Assembly: GCA_900473185.1 (NCBI GenBank)
Contig: UCKU01000027.1
Location: 99,237-163,236 of the forward strand
Reading direction: 5' to 3'
DNA: 64,000 bases
Origin: Hyphomicrobiales bacterium
GTDB taxonomy: Bacteria; Pseudomonadota; Alphaproteobacteria; Rhizobiales; Rhizobiaceae
A program made the translations under genes and the position numbers. Every line of letters begins with the position of its first letter. Within the stretch, counting starts at the first letter, position 1. Shown piece by piece: positions 53,189 through 63,664 of the stretch. Below the pieces are notes generated by a model. That model made no database searches and was not told where the DNA came from. It saw only the letters and a list, made by a program, of their open reading frames with translations.

Positions 53189-55053
53189 TGTCGCAGACTG
53201 AAAGCCACGAGCCGCCGTTTTCCGCATCCGATGCGCTGTTTTCAGGCGCGGCCAAGCCGCTCGATGTGCTGAAGCGTGTCTATGGCTACCCCGCCTTTCG
53301 TGGGCGGCAGCAGGAGGTGGTGGAGCATGTGGTTGGCGGCGGCGATGCTGTGGTGCTCTTCCCGACTGGTGCGGGCAAATCGCTCTGCTTCCAGATCCCG
53401 GCTCTTTGCCGTCCGGGTCTCGGTATCGTCGTCTCGCCGCTGATTGCGCTGATGCGCGATCAGGTGGAGGCGATGAAGCAGCTTGGCATTCGTGCTGCGG
53501 CACTGAATTCGTCGATATCGCGCGAGGAATATGGCGCGATCCGTCGCGGCATTTCTTCCGGCGACCTCGATCTGCTCTATGTGACGCCCGAGCGCATCCT
53601 GATGGATGGGTTCCGCGAGCTGATCGGCAATACGAAGATCGCGCTCTTTGCCATCGACGAGGCGCATTGCGTTTCGCAATGGGGCCATGATTTCCGGCCG
53701 GAATATCGCGAACTCGGCAAGCTTGCGGAACAATATCCCGGCGTGCCGCGCATTGCGCTGACGGCGACCGCCGATCCGCATACGCGGGAGGATATTATCG
53801 AGCGGCTGATGCTCGACAATGCCGAAGTCTTCACCACCAGCTTCGACCGGCCGAACATTTCCTATGAGATCGTCGAGCGCGACCAGCCGCGCCAGCAGCT
53901 CCTGCGCTTCCTCTCCGGCCACAAGGGCAATAGCGGCATCGTCTATTGCCTGTCGCGGGCCAAGGTGGAGGAAACCGCGGACTGGCTGAACACCCAGGGT
54001 ATCCGGGCGCTAGCCTATCATGCCGGCATGGACCGGGCGCTGCGTGACGCCAACCAGGACGCTTTTCTGAAGGAAGAAGAGCTTTGCCTTGTCGCGACCG
54101 TTGCCTTCGGCATGGGCATCGACAAGCCGAATGTGCGTTATGTCGCCCATCTCGATCTGCCGGGTTCGGTGGAAGCCTACTATCAGGAGACGGGCCGCGC
54201 CGGGCGCGACGGCCTGCCGTCCGAGGTATGGATGGCCTATGGCATGGCCGATGTGATCCAGCGCCGGCGGATGATCGATGAGGGCAATGCGGCCGACGAG
54301 ATCAAGCGCATCGAACGCGGCAAGCTGAATGCGCTGCTGGCGATCTGCGAGACGGCATCTTGCCGGCGACAGGCGATCCTGGCGCATTTCGGCGAAGCGC
54401 ATGGTGGCAAATGCGGCGGTTGCGATACCTGCCTGAAGCCGGTCGAGACCTGGGACGGGACGGAAGCGGCGATCAAGGCGCTGGCTGCGATCTACCGCAC
54501 CGGCGAGCGTTTCGGCGCCGGCCATGTCATCGATGTGCTGATGGGCAACGTCAACGAGAAGACGGAACGCTTTCGCCATGTCGATATGCCTGTTTTCGGC
54601 GCAGGCAAGGATATTGCTGTTCGTACCTGGCAATCGGTCTATCGCCAGCTGATGGCGATGGGGCTGATCCGCGTCGATCACGAGGCTTTCGGCGCGTTGA
54701 AACTAGAGCCGGAGGCGCGCGCCGTCTTCAAGCGTGAGCGCGAGGTCTTCTTCCGCAAGGATCGCTCACCTTCCGAGCGCAGGACGAAGAAGACCGAGCG
54801 GGCGGAGCGCAGAACCGGGCTTTCGGGTGCGGATGGTACGCTCTTCGAGGCGCTGAGGGCCGAGCGGATGTCGATCGCCAAGTCGCTCGGCGTGCCGCCC
54901 TATGTCGTCTTCCCGGATACGACGCTGATTGCCTTCGCCACCGAACGGCCGCGCAGCCGCAAGGAGGTTCTCGGCATTTCGGGCGTCGGCCAGTCGAAGC
55001 TCGAACGTTACGGCGATGCCTTCCTCGATATCATTCTCTCCCACGACGAATAG
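53188..55053 (+). CDS. recQ: ATP-dependent DNA helicase RecQ
   Basis: A 621-residue superfamily 2 helicase. Visible are the Walker A LFPTGAGKSLCFQ (near residue 60), the DEAH box FAIDEAHCVSQWGHDFR (near 157), and motif VI-like QETGRAGRDGLPSE. The RQC zinc site follows (CETASCRRQAIL then KCGGCDTC), with a C-terminal HRDC domain at about 553-615. RecQ unwinds recombination intermediates. The length matches family members. Its start overlaps the dnaG stop, so the two are translationally coupled. Confidence 0.95.
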   Translation: MSQTESHEPPFSASDALFSGAAKPLDVLKRVYGYPAFRGRQQEVVEHVVGGGDAVVLFPTGAGKSLCFQIPALCRPGLGIVVSPLIALMRDQVEAMKQLGIRAAALNSSISREEYGAIRRGISSGDLDLLYVTPERILMDGFRELIGNTKIALFAIDEAHCVSQWGHDFRPEYRELGKLAEQYPGVPRIALTATADPHTREDIIERLMLDNAEVFTTSFDRPNISYEIVERDQPRQQLLRFLSGHKGNSGIVYCLSRAKVEETADWLNTQGIRALAYHAGMDRALRDANQDAFLKEEELCLVATVAFGMGIDKPNVRYVAHLDLPGSVEAYYQETGRAGRDGLPSEVWMAYGMADVIQRRRMIDEGNAADEIKRIERGKLNALLAICETASCRRQAILAHFGEAHGGKCGGCDTCLKPVETWDGTEAAIKALAAIYRTGERFGAGHVIDVLMGNVNEKTERFRHVDMPVFGAGKDIAVRTWQSVYRQLMAMGLIRVDHEAFGALKLEPEARAVFKREREVFFRKDRSPSERRTKKTERAERRTGLSGADGTLFEALRAERMSIAKSLGVPPYVVFPDTTLIAFATERPRSRKEVLGISGVGQSKLERYGDAFLDIILSHDE

Positions 55054-55128
55054 TCCGGTTGCACGTACCTTCCGCTGCAATCGGCACAGATCTCTGCTAG
55101 GGTTGTTCCAGAGTTTGGGGGAACTTCA

Positions 55129-55590
55129 ATGGCACATTTCAACAGAGCGGTCGCATCACTGCCCGGGCGCGAGCGGATTGCCAGACATCCGCATGGCGGG
55201 CAGGTCTTCATTCATGCAACGGCGGAGGAAACCGCCGGTGCCTATGGCATATGGGAAACCTTTTCGGCGCCGGGCACCGGTCCGTCGCGGCATATGCACA
55301 CGCGGGAGACAGAGGTCTTTCGCGTCATCGAGGGGAGCTATCGTTTCTGGTGCGGAAACGAGATGATCGAGGCGCCCGTCGGCTCCGTCGTCGTGCTGCC
55401 GCCGAATGTTCCGCATCACTGGCGCAATGTCAGCGATGGCATGGGCCGGATGATGGGTTTCGTCACGCCTGGTGGGTTCGAGCATTTCTTCGCGGAGCTC
55501 GAACGGGCTGGTGCGGCGACACCGGAAGCGATCTTGCCGATCCAGCATAGGTTCGGCCTCGTGGAGATCGGCGACGGTCCTGATCCCTGA
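55129..55590 (+). CDS. Cupin domain protein
   Basis: A 153-residue single-domain cupin. Motif 1 is PSRHMHTRETEVFRVIEGSYRF, with metal-ligand histidines and glutamate. Motif 2 is PVGSVVVLPPNVPHHWRN, with a histidine. The reaction or ligand is unknown. GGGGGAAC precedes the ATG. It lies between recQ (76 bp away) and a methyltransferase gene (62 bp away), and may be co-transcribed with the latter. Confidence 0.88.
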   Translation: MAHFNRAVASLPGRERIARHPHGGQVFIHATAEETAGAYGIWETFSAPGTGPSRHMHTRETEVFRVIEGSYRFWCGNEMIEAPVGSVVVLPPNVPHHWRNVSDGMGRMMGFVTPGGFEHFFAELERAGAATPEAILPIQHRFGLVEIGDGPDP

Positions 55591-55651
55591 GATGCCCGAT
55601 CCTTGAGATGATGATGGATGGTATCCTATAAGGACCATCCGGAGGATTATC

Positions 55652-56380
55652 ATGAGCCAGAATATCTATGATACGGCGGAGTTCTTCGCCGGATACAGCA
55701 CCATGCGCCGCTCGGTCGAAGGGTTGGAGGGTGCCGCCGAATGGCCGGCGGTCCGAGCGCAGTTGCCGGATCTCGCAGGCAAACGCGTTGTGGATCTCGG
55801 CTGTGGTTTCGGCTGGTTTGCCCGCTATGCCCGCTCGGTGGGTGCTGTAAGCGTCCTTGGCCTCGACATATCCGGGAACATGATCGGCCGCGCGAGGGCG
55901 GATACGCAGGATGAGGCGATCACCTATGGGATTGCCGATCTCGAAGAGCTGGAACTGCCGGAAGCTTCATTCGATTTCGCGCATAGTTCGCTCGCTTTTC
56001 ACTATGTCAAAAATTTCGAGCGGCTTGTCACCACAGTTTATCGGGCGCTCGTTCCCGGTTCGCGTTTCGTCTTTACGATCGAGCATCCGATCTTCATGGC
56101 GCCGCGCAATGCCGGCTGGAGCACTGATGCCGATGGGCAGCGCATATGGCCGCTCGACAGCTATGCAGTCGAGGGAAACCGCACGACGGACTGGCTGGCG
56201 AAGGGTGTCGTCAAGCAGCATCGTCGTCTGGGGACGACGATCAATACGCTGATATCAGCTGGTTTCACCATTCGCCATGTCGAGGAATGGGCACCGAGCG
56301 AACAGGATCTGATCGAGCATCCCGAATGGGCCGAAGAGCTCGACCGGCCGATGTTTCTGCTTGTCACGGTCGAGTGTTGA
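55652..56380 (+). CDS. Class I SAM-dependent methyltransferase
   Basis: A 242-residue methyltransferase with motif I VVDLGCGFGWFARYARS, motif II VLGLDISGNMIGRAR, and motif IV SFDFAHSSLAFHYVKNF. The later EHPIFMAPRN and WLAKGVVKQHRRLGTTINTL segments are typical of small-molecule (methyltransf_11) enzymes. The substrate is unknown. GGAGG precedes the ATG. It follows the cupin gene and precedes kbl by 68 bp. Confidence 0.9.
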   Translation: MSQNIYDTAEFFAGYSTMRRSVEGLEGAAEWPAVRAQLPDLAGKRVVDLGCGFGWFARYARSVGAVSVLGLDISGNMIGRARADTQDEAITYGIADLEELELPEASFDFAHSSLAFHYVKNFERLVTTVYRALVPGSRFVFTIEHPIFMAPRNAGWSTDADGQRIWPLDSYAVEGNRTTDWLAKGVVKQHRRLGTTINTLISAGFTIRHVEEWAPSEQDLIEHPEWAEELDRPMFLLVTVEC

Positions 56381-56447
56381 GCAAGACAAGCCAACGGCAA
56401 TATGCTAACCGACGCTCAGACGGGAAACATCAAGAGAAGGGCCCTCA

Positions 56448-57635
56448 ATGACCTCGAATTTCCTCTCGCACCTGCGCGGCGAACTGGCTGCGCTCAAGGA
56501 TGCCGGCCTCTATAAATCCGAGCGTGTGATCACGTCGAAGCAGGCCGGCGAAATCGCCGTCGCCTCCGGTGAGCGCGTGCTGAATTTCTGCGCCAACAAC
56601 TATCTCGGCCTCGCCGACAACGAGGAACTGGCGGAAGCTGGCAAGAAGGCGCTCGATCGCTATGGCTACGGCATGGCCTCGGTGCGTTTCATCTGCGGCA
56701 CGCAGGAAGAGCACAAGCAGCTCGAAGCCCGTATCTCCTCCTTCCTCGGCATAGAAGACACGATCCTCTATTCCTCCTGCTTCGATGCCAATGGCGGCCT
56801 GTTCGAGACGCTGCTGTCCGAAGAGGACGCGATCATTTCCGATGCGCTGAACCATGCCTCGATCATCGATGGCGTGCGCCTCTCCAAGGCCAAGCGCTTC
56901 CGCTATGCCAATAATGACATGGCGGCGTTGGAAGAAGAGCTGAAAAAGGCGGAAGGCAGCCGCTTCAAGATGATCGCGACCGATGGCGTCTTCTCCATGG
57001 ACGGTATCATCGCCAATCTCCAGGGCGTTTGTGATCTTGCGGAAAAATATGGCGCAATGGTCATGGTCGATGACAGCCATGCCGTCGGCTTCGTCGGCAA
57101 GCATGGCCGCGGCTCGCCGGAATATTGCGGCGTCGAAGGCAGGATCGATATCATCACCGGTACGCTCGGCAAGGCGCTCGGCGGCGCGTCCGGCGGCTAT
57201 ACCTCGGCTAAGGCCGAGATCGTCGAGTGGTTGCGGCAGCGCTCGCGCCCCTATCTCTTCTCGAACACGCTGGCGCCGGTCATTGCCGCCGCCTCGCTGA
57301 AGGTCTTCGATCTCATCGAAAATGGCGATGCGCTGCGTGAGCGGCTGACGGCCAATGCATCGCTCTTCCGCTCCGGAATGACCAAGCTCGGCTTCACGCT
57401 GGCGGGCGAGGGGCATGCGATCATCCCGGTCATGCTGGGTGATGCGAAGCTTGCGCAGGATATGGCGGCGCTGATGCTGAAAAAGGGCGTCTATGTGATC
57501 GGCTTCTCCTTCCCGGTCGTGCCGAAGGGGCAGGCGCGCATCCGCACGCAGATGTCGGCGGCGCATTCGAAGGCTGATGTGGAGCGGGCGATATCAGCCT
57601 TTGCCGAAGCCGGTCGCGAACTCGGCGTTATCTGA
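56448..57635 (+). CDS. kbl: Glycine C-acetyltransferase (2-amino-3-ketobutyrate CoA ligase) Kbl
   Basis: The 395-residue PLP enzyme cleaves 2-amino-3-ketobutyrate with CoA to glycine and acetyl-CoA, second step of threonine catabolism. The alpha-oxoamine synthase pattern is clear: NFCANNYLGLADNEELAEAG, VDDSHAVGFVGKHGRGSPE, and the PLP lysine Lys242 in GTLGKALGGASGGYTS. It is followed 22 bp later by tdh, the first enzyme of the pathway, so the pair forms the kbl - tdh operon. Confidence 0.96.
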   Translation: MTSNFLSHLRGELAALKDAGLYKSERVITSKQAGEIAVASGERVLNFCANNYLGLADNEELAEAGKKALDRYGYGMASVRFICGTQEEHKQLEARISSFLGIEDTILYSSCFDANGGLFETLLSEEDAIISDALNHASIIDGVRLSKAKRFRYANNDMAALEEELKKAEGSRFKMIATDGVFSMDGIIANLQGVCDLAEKYGAMVMVDDSHAVGFVGKHGRGSPEYCGVEGRIDIITGTLGKALGGASGGYTSAKAEIVEWLRQRSRPYLFSNTLAPVIAAASLKVFDLIENGDALRERLTANASLFRSGMTKLGFTLAGEGHAIIPVMLGDAKLAQDMAALMLKKGVYVIGFSFPVVPKGQARIRTQMSAAHSKADVERAISAFAEAGRELGVI

Positions 57636-57656
57636 GAGCCTTGAGGAGAAAAGATC

Positions 57657-58694
<1,038 letters not shown>

Positions 58695-58704
58695 GGAGAC
58701 GGGA

Positions 58705-59052
58705 ATGAAGTACGAGGGAAGCTGCCATTGCGGCAATATCGCCTTCACGGTCGAGGGCCAGTTCACGGAGGCGGTCGACTGCAACTGCTCGCTTTGCTGC
58801 CGGCGCGGCGGCCTTCTGGGCTTCGTGCCGCGGGAGAAGCTGCATCTGACGGTGCCGGAAGAAAACCTGTCGACCTATACGTTCAACACCCATGCCATCA
58901 AACATCACTTCTGCGCCAAGTGCGGCATCGCGCCCTTTGGGGAAGCGAGGGCGCCCAATGGCATGGAGATGGCATCCGTCAATCTGCGCTGCATTCCGGC
59001 GCTCGATCTGTCTGCCCTGACGGTGAATGCGTTCGACGGTCTGTCGCGCTAG
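58705..59052 (+). CDS. GFA family protein (glutathione-dependent formaldehyde-activating fold)
   Basis: A 115-residue zinc protein with the CENP-V/GFA cysteine pattern: GSCHCGNIAF, then DCNCSLCCRRGG and FCAKCGIAPFG. Two zinc sites are expected. The family includes glutathione-dependent formaldehyde-activating enzyme, but most single-domain members have no proven function. It starts 10 bp after tdh and likely rides on the kbl - tdh transcript. Confidence 0.9.
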   Translation: MKYEGSCHCGNIAFTVEGQFTEAVDCNCSLCCRRGGLLGFVPREKLHLTVPEENLSTYTFNTHAIKHHFCAKCGIAPFGEARAPNGMEMASVNLRCIPALDLSALTVNAFDGLSR

Positions 59053-59061
59053 GGCGGTAGT

Positions 59062-59613
59062 CTAGGGTGTAATGTCAATGGGTGTATGATTGGGGACACG
59101 CGCCCAGATATCGCGTATCTCCTGGTCGGTCACGGCAATACACCCATCCGTCCAATCCCACAGCCGGTGCATATTCTGGAGAAAGCCCCAACCATTGGGA
59201 AGCCCGTGGATCATGATATCGCCGCCGGGAGCAAAGCCTTTCGCTTCGGCATTTTGCCGATCGGCCGGATTTGGATAGGAGATGTGCAGACTGAGATGCG
59301 CCATGGACCTGGGATTTCGCCAGTCGATTTCATAACGTCCTTCCGGAGTTTTTTCGTCGCCCTCCCGTTGCTTCGGCCCCCCATCGGCAGCGCTGCCGAG
59401 AGAAATCCGATACGTCGAGAGGGGAGTGTCGCCTTTGAAAAGGACCAGGCGGCGTTCGGATTTGTAGACGCGAATGAGGTCAGCCTGCTGCTCGAGCGGC
59501 GCGTCCGGAGGCGGCGAGCCTGAGCCGATCCTCGCCATTACCTTCGTGTAGCCGAGAACGCTGACGGCGACGCCTGCTAGGACGGTTGCTAGAATGATCA
59601 GCTTATTTCTCAA
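59062..59613 (-). CDS. L,D-transpeptidase (YkuD family)
   Basis: A 183-residue envelope enzyme with an N-terminal anchor (LIILATVLAGVAVSVLGYT). The catalytic region is IMIHGLPNGWGFLQ (His136) and WDWTDGCIAVTDQEI (Cys158), the HxxxxxSxGCxR-like YkuD signature. GDEKTPEGRYEIDWRN is the usual upstream motif. It is close in layout to YafK-type proteins that cross-link or hydrolyse peptidoglycan-lipoprotein bonds; the exact reaction is inferred. It converges with the GFA gene. Confidence 0.9.
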   Translation of the reverse strand: MRNKLIILATVLAGVAVSVLGYTKVMARIGSGSPPPDAPLEQQADLIRVYKSERRLVLFKGDTPLSTYRISLGSAADGGPKQREGDEKTPEGRYEIDWRNPRSMAHLSLHISYPNPADRQNAEAKGFAPGGDIMIHGLPNGWGFLQNMHRLWDWTDGCIAVTDQEIRDIWARVPNHTPIDITP

Positions 59614-60141
59614 CGCGATCCTCGCCCCACTACCGCATCATGGCATTTGAAGAATTGGAGATTCGCCATAATCGTGCGCGATTTGCTTTTGCAACTCATG
59701 TTGGCGATTTGCGAAGAATCTGTGGCGTGCGGTTGGAATGATACGCGGCTATTCTCGTGTTTGGTCGAAAGCCCTTGTCTTTCCCTGGTGACATACTAAA
59801 TAAGCGTAGCAATTGCTGGCGCGGTTCAAAGCCTGTGGATAAGGCTTTTTCCGGGTTTTCGGTGGCTTTTTTTCTGGAAAAGCTTGACGAGAACAAATTT
59901 TGTGGGAATCACCGTTCCACTTGAGCGGTGAACTGGGTCAAGGCGGATCGCACAACCATGGCCGGAAATCCAATGGCAATGAAGTTTTGCTGTCCGATGC
60001 CGGCAATCGTGGTTAATCAGGCTTTAAATGTCATCCCGTTAGGTGGGTATAGGTGATTCGAGGCCGGCGCGCACGTGCCAGGCAACGACAGGGCCATTCA
60101 CCGCAGCGAGTATGAATAGCGTCAGGAAGGCGACGATATAA
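59614..60141. other. Gene-free region upstream of rpoD
   Basis: About 530 bp between the L,D-transpeptidase and rpoD. It must hold promoters for both. A TTGACG near 59883 is present, but no matching -10 at the right spacing is clear. No RNA gene was recognised. Confidence 0.45.
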
Positions 60142-62196
60142 ATGGCAACGAAGGTCAAAGAGAACGAAGAAGCGGAAGTCGAACGCGACGGCGCAAGCGA
60201 CGGCCCTCTTCTCGATCTTTCCGATGACGCGGTCAAGAAGATGATCAAGGCCGCCAAGAAGCGCGGCTATGTGACGATGGACGAGCTCAACGCCGTCCTG
60301 CCTTCCGAAGAAGTGACGTCCGAACAGATCGAAGACACGATGTCGATGCTGTCAGACATGGGCATCAACGTCATCGAAGATGAAGAAGCCGAGGAAGCTG
60401 GCGCTTCCGGTAGTGATGACGACGACAGCTCCGATAATGACGAGAGCGAGGGCGGTGAACTCGCGCCTTCCAGCGGCACCGCGCTTGCGACCGCCAAGAA
60501 GAAAGAACCGACCGACCGTACCGACGACCCGGTGCGCATGTATCTGCGCGAAATGGGTTCCGTCGAGCTTCTCTCGCGCGAAGGCGAAATCGCCATCGCA
60601 AAGCGCATTGAGGCCGGCCGCGAAACGATGATCGCAGGCCTCTGTGAGAGCCCGCTGACCTTCCAGGCGATCATCATCTGGCGCGACGAACTGAACGAAG
60701 GCACGACGCTGCTGCGCGAGATCATCGATCTCGAAACCACCTATTCCGGTCCGGAAGCCAAGGCTGCCCCGCAGTTCCAGAGCCCCGAGAAGATCGAGGC
60801 TGACCGCAAGGCTGCCGAGGAGAAGGAAAAGACCCGCCGCGCCCGCTCTGGTGACGACGACATCACCGATGTCGGCGGCGAAGGCCTGCCTCCTGAAGAG
60901 GAGGAAGAGGACGAGGACGAATCCAACCTCTCTCTCGCCGCGATGGAAGCCGAGCTGCGCCCGCAGGTCATGGAAACGCTCGACATCATTGCCGAGACCT
61001 ACAAGAAGCTGCGCAAGCTGCAGGACCAGCAGGTCGAGCAGCGCCTTGCCGCAACCGGCACGCTGTCTTCCGCCCAGGAGCGCCGCTACAAGGAGCTCAA
61101 GGACGAACTGATCAAGGCCGTGAAGTCGCTGTCGCTCAACCAGAACCGCATCGATGCGCTGGTCGAGCAGCTCTACGACATCAACAAGCGCCTCGTGCAG
61201 AACGAAGGCCGCCTGCTGCGTCTGGCCGAATCCTACGGCGTCAAGCGCGATAGCTTCCTGGAACAGTATCAGGGTGCGGAACTCGACCCGAACTGGATGA
61301 AGTCGATCGGCAATCTGGCCGCCCGCGGCTGGAAGGAGTTCGCCAAGAGCGAGAACACGACGATCCGCGACATCCGCCAGGAGATCCAGAATCTCGCAAC
61401 GGAAACCGGCATTTCGATCTCGGAATTCCGCCGCATCGTGCACATGGTGCAGAAGGGCGAGCGTGAAGCGCGCATCGCCAAGAAGGAAATGGTCGAAGCG
61501 AACCTTCGCCTCGTCATCTCAATCGCCAAGAAGTACACGAACCGCGGTCTGCAGTTCCTCGACCTCATTCAGGAAGGCAATATCGGCCTGATGAAGGCGG
61601 TCGATAAGTTCGAATACCGCCGTGGTTACAAGTTCTCGACCTATGCGACGTGGTGGATCCGTCAGGCGATCACCCGTTCGATCGCCGACCAGGCCCGCAC
61701 GATCCGCATTCCGGTGCACATGATCGAGACGATCAACAAGATCGTCCGTACCTCGCGCCAGATGCTGCATGAAATCGGCCGCGAGCCGACGCCGGAAGAA
61801 CTGGCGGAAAAGCTCGCCATGCCGCTCGAAAAGGTCCGCAAGGTCCTGAAGATCGCCAAGGAACCGATCTCGCTCGAAACTCCTGTGGGTGACGAAGAAG
61901 ATTCGCATCTCGGCGATTTTATCGAGGACAAGAACGCGCTGCTGCCGATCGACGCCGCCATCCAGGCGAATCTGCGCGAGACGACGACACGTGTTCTGGC
62001 ATCGCTGACGCCGCGCGAAGAGCGCGTTCTGCGCATGCGCTTCGGTATCGGCATGAACACCGACCACACGCTCGAAGAAGTCGGTCAGCAGTTTTCGGTC
62101 ACCCGCGAACGTATCCGCCAGATCGAAGCGAAGGCGCTGCGCAAGCTCAAGCATCCGAGTCGCTCGCGCAAGCTGCGCTCGTTCCTCGACAGCTAA
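60142..62196 (+). CDS. rpoD: RNA polymerase housekeeping sigma factor RpoD (SigA)
   Basis: A 684-residue sigma-70. Region 1.1 is the N-terminal helical part (KKMIKAAKKRGYVTMDELN), followed by an acidic serine-rich linker (SGSDDDDSSDNDESEGGE). Region 1.2 includes DPVRMYLREMGSVELLSREGE, and a large non-conserved acidic insert (GLPPEEEEEDEDESN) precedes region 2. Regions 2.1-2.4 lie from about residue 453 (NLRLVISIAKKYTNRGL, DLIQEGNIGLMKAVDKF, YATWWIRQAITRSI). Region 4.2 lies near 652 (VTRERIRQIEAKALRKL). AGGAAGG precedes the ATG. A strong terminator follows. Confidence 0.97.
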   Translation: MATKVKENEEAEVERDGASDGPLLDLSDDAVKKMIKAAKKRGYVTMDELNAVLPSEEVTSEQIEDTMSMLSDMGINVIEDEEAEEAGASGSDDDDSSDNDESEGGELAPSSGTALATAKKKEPTDRTDDPVRMYLREMGSVELLSREGEIAIAKRIEAGRETMIAGLCESPLTFQAIIIWRDELNEGTTLLREIIDLETTYSGPEAKAAPQFQSPEKIEADRKAAEEKEKTRRARSGDDDITDVGGEGLPPEEEEEDEDESNLSLAAMEAELRPQVMETLDIIAETYKKLRKLQDQQVEQRLAATGTLSSAQERRYKELKDELIKAVKSLSLNQNRIDALVEQLYDINKRLVQNEGRLLRLAESYGVKRDSFLEQYQGAELDPNWMKSIGNLAARGWKEFAKSENTTIRDIRQEIQNLATETGISISEFRRIVHMVQKGEREARIAKKEMVEANLRLVISIAKKYTNRGLQFLDLIQEGNIGLMKAVDKFEYRRGYKFSTYATWWIRQAITRSIADQARTIRIPVHMIETINKIVRTSRQMLHEIGREPTPEELAEKLAMPLEKVRKVLKIAKEPISLETPVGDEEDSHLGDFIEDKNALLPIDAAIQANLRETTTRVLASLTPREERVLRMRFGIGMNTDHTLEEVGQQFSVTRERIRQIEAKALRKLKHPSRSRKLRSFLDS

Positions 62197-62220
62197 AGCT
62201 TTGACGACGATCGAAATCAG

Positions 62221-62252
62221 AACCCGGCCAGCACTGCTGGCCGGGTTTTTCT
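62221..62252 (+). terminator. Rho-independent terminator of rpoD
   Basis: AACCCGGCCAG pairs with CTGGCCGGGTT around CACTG, followed by TTTCTTT, 24 bases after the rpoD stop. Confidence 0.88.
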
Positions 62253-62433
62253 TTGTCTGCAAGAGCGGAGCGGATTAGCCCATTGGGACATGTCTAGCCC
62301 GATTGATGGTTCCCGCATTGCTTGTCCCCATGGAGTGACAGGCTTATAATTTCGGCCGCGGGGAAGAGAGCGGTCGCGGCGTGCGAGCGGTATCATACGC
62401 CGCGTGACCGTAGCCTCCGCCGGGAGGTGCAGC

Positions 62434-62727
62434 ATGACCACGTACATTCTGCTGATAAACTGGACCGATCAGGGTATCCGGAGCGTGAAGGACTCTGCCA
62501 AGCGGCTGGATGCGGCAAGGAACATGCTCGGCAGCATGGGCGGTTCCTTCGACAAATTCTATCTCACCATGGGCGAATACGACATGGCGGCCATCTGCGA
62601 GGCACCTGATGATCGCGTGATGGCGCGCTTCACGCTGACGCTCGCCATGGCCGGCAATGTGCGCACGAAAACCCTGAAGGCATTTTCGGAAGTGAATTAT
62701 CGCGACATCATCGGGTCGCTCTCATAG
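62434..62727 (+). CDS. GYD domain-containing protein
   Basis: A 97-residue ferredoxin-like protein: MTTYILLINWTDQGIRSVKD, then FDKFYLTMGEYDMAAICEAPD (the GxYD-type motif) and GNVRTKTLKAFSEVNYRDI. GYD proteins are small and of unknown role. GGGAGG precedes the ATG at 62434. It lies alone after the rpoD terminator. Confidence 0.88.
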   Translation: MTTYILLINWTDQGIRSVKDSAKRLDAARNMLGSMGGSFDKFYLTMGEYDMAAICEAPDDRVMARFTLTLAMAGNVRTKTLKAFSEVNYRDIIGSLS

Positions 62728-62818
62728 GGCAGAATGGCTGATAACTGGTGACGAGCCAGATGCGGCGTTGCTGTTGTTTCGCGGTGCTGGCAGTGTCGCT
62801 GCGCCTTGAAACCAGAGC

Positions 62819-63574
62819 ATGGACTTGCCTTCGATGGAACATGCCGGCCTGTTGCAGAGAGGAAAGTTCGATCCGGCATGGCCGGCATCGCTCGCTCTGC
62901 ATCTTGCCATCATCGTGATCCTGCTGGCCTTTCTGCCTGACGTGCAGCCCATCAAGCCTGCGACCGAAGACAGCATCGACGTTGAAGTGGTGACACCGCC
63001 CGCGATCGCCGTTCCAACTTCGTCGCCTGCCGTCCAGCCGGTGCCGGACAACGGCGAAGAGAAAGCAAATTCTGCCGCGGGAGAGGAAGTCCCGCGGGCA
63101 CCCGAGACGGCATCGAGGGGGGTGCTTCCTCCATTGCCGACATTGCCCAAGCCGGTGACGTCGGGTCCGCTGGAGCTGACGCAGGCAAAAGAGCTTTTTT
63201 CGGGAAAGACGCTGGCCAGCCCACGCAGTCGGAACGCGCGCCAGTTGCTCGGCACATTGTCCGGCGGGGAGCGCAATCTGCAGCTCTGCAATCTCGAAGC
63301 GCTGGAGCAGATCAGTCGTTCGCGTCCGGGCTCGGCGCCTGACCTCGTTGCGCCCTATGCCATGAAAGGGGAGAAGGTGAGGGGTAACAGCGTTGAAGTC
63401 GAGGGCGGGGCTTTTCGCAGCAAGCGCAACTGGTTCAACGTCCGGTTCCATTGCGAGGTCGATCCAGCGGGGCAGGCGGTTGTCGCCTTTGCCTTTGCCA
63501 TAGGTGACGCCATTCCGAGGAGCGAGTGGCAGGAACACAATCTGGTCGCCGATGATGGCGAGGCCGATCAGTGA
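62819..63574 (+). CDS. DUF930 domain protein with TonB-like N-terminus
   Basis: A 251-residue envelope protein starting MDLPSMEHAGLLQRGKFD. One N-terminal helix (SLALHLAIIVILLAFLP) is followed by a proline/valine-rich linker (PAIAVPTSSPAVQPVPD). The C-terminal DUF930 domain carries QLCNLEALEQISRSRPG, VEGGAFRSKRNWFNVRFHCEVD and the ending AVVAFAFAIGDAIP. DUF930 proteins are mostly confined to Rhizobiales and of unknown function. The anchor-linker-domain layout recalls TonB, but the domain differs. Confidence 0.88.
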   Translation: MDLPSMEHAGLLQRGKFDPAWPASLALHLAIIVILLAFLPDVQPIKPATEDSIDVEVVTPPAIAVPTSSPAVQPVPDNGEEKANSAAGEEVPRAPETASRGVLPPLPTLPKPVTSGPLELTQAKELFSGKTLASPRSRNARQLLGTLSGGERNLQLCNLEALEQISRSRPGSAPDLVAPYAMKGEKVRGNSVEVEGGAFRSKRNWFNVRFHCEVDPAGQAVVAFAFAIGDAIPRSEWQEHNLVADDGEADQ

Positions 63575-63664
63575 GCTAGGAGAGATAAGCGCTGTAGGCA
63601 AAGTTCACGAGGTTTTTTCGATTTGTGGCTTGATGCTGCCAGTTTTAAAGGCCACATCGCTGCT

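Noticed and set aside
50711..53503. 930-codon minus-strand ORF antisense to dnaG and recQ
   Set aside because: No domain is recognisable, and dnaG on the other strand has all expected motifs. Only its last codons lie outside dnaG, in the unassigned region.
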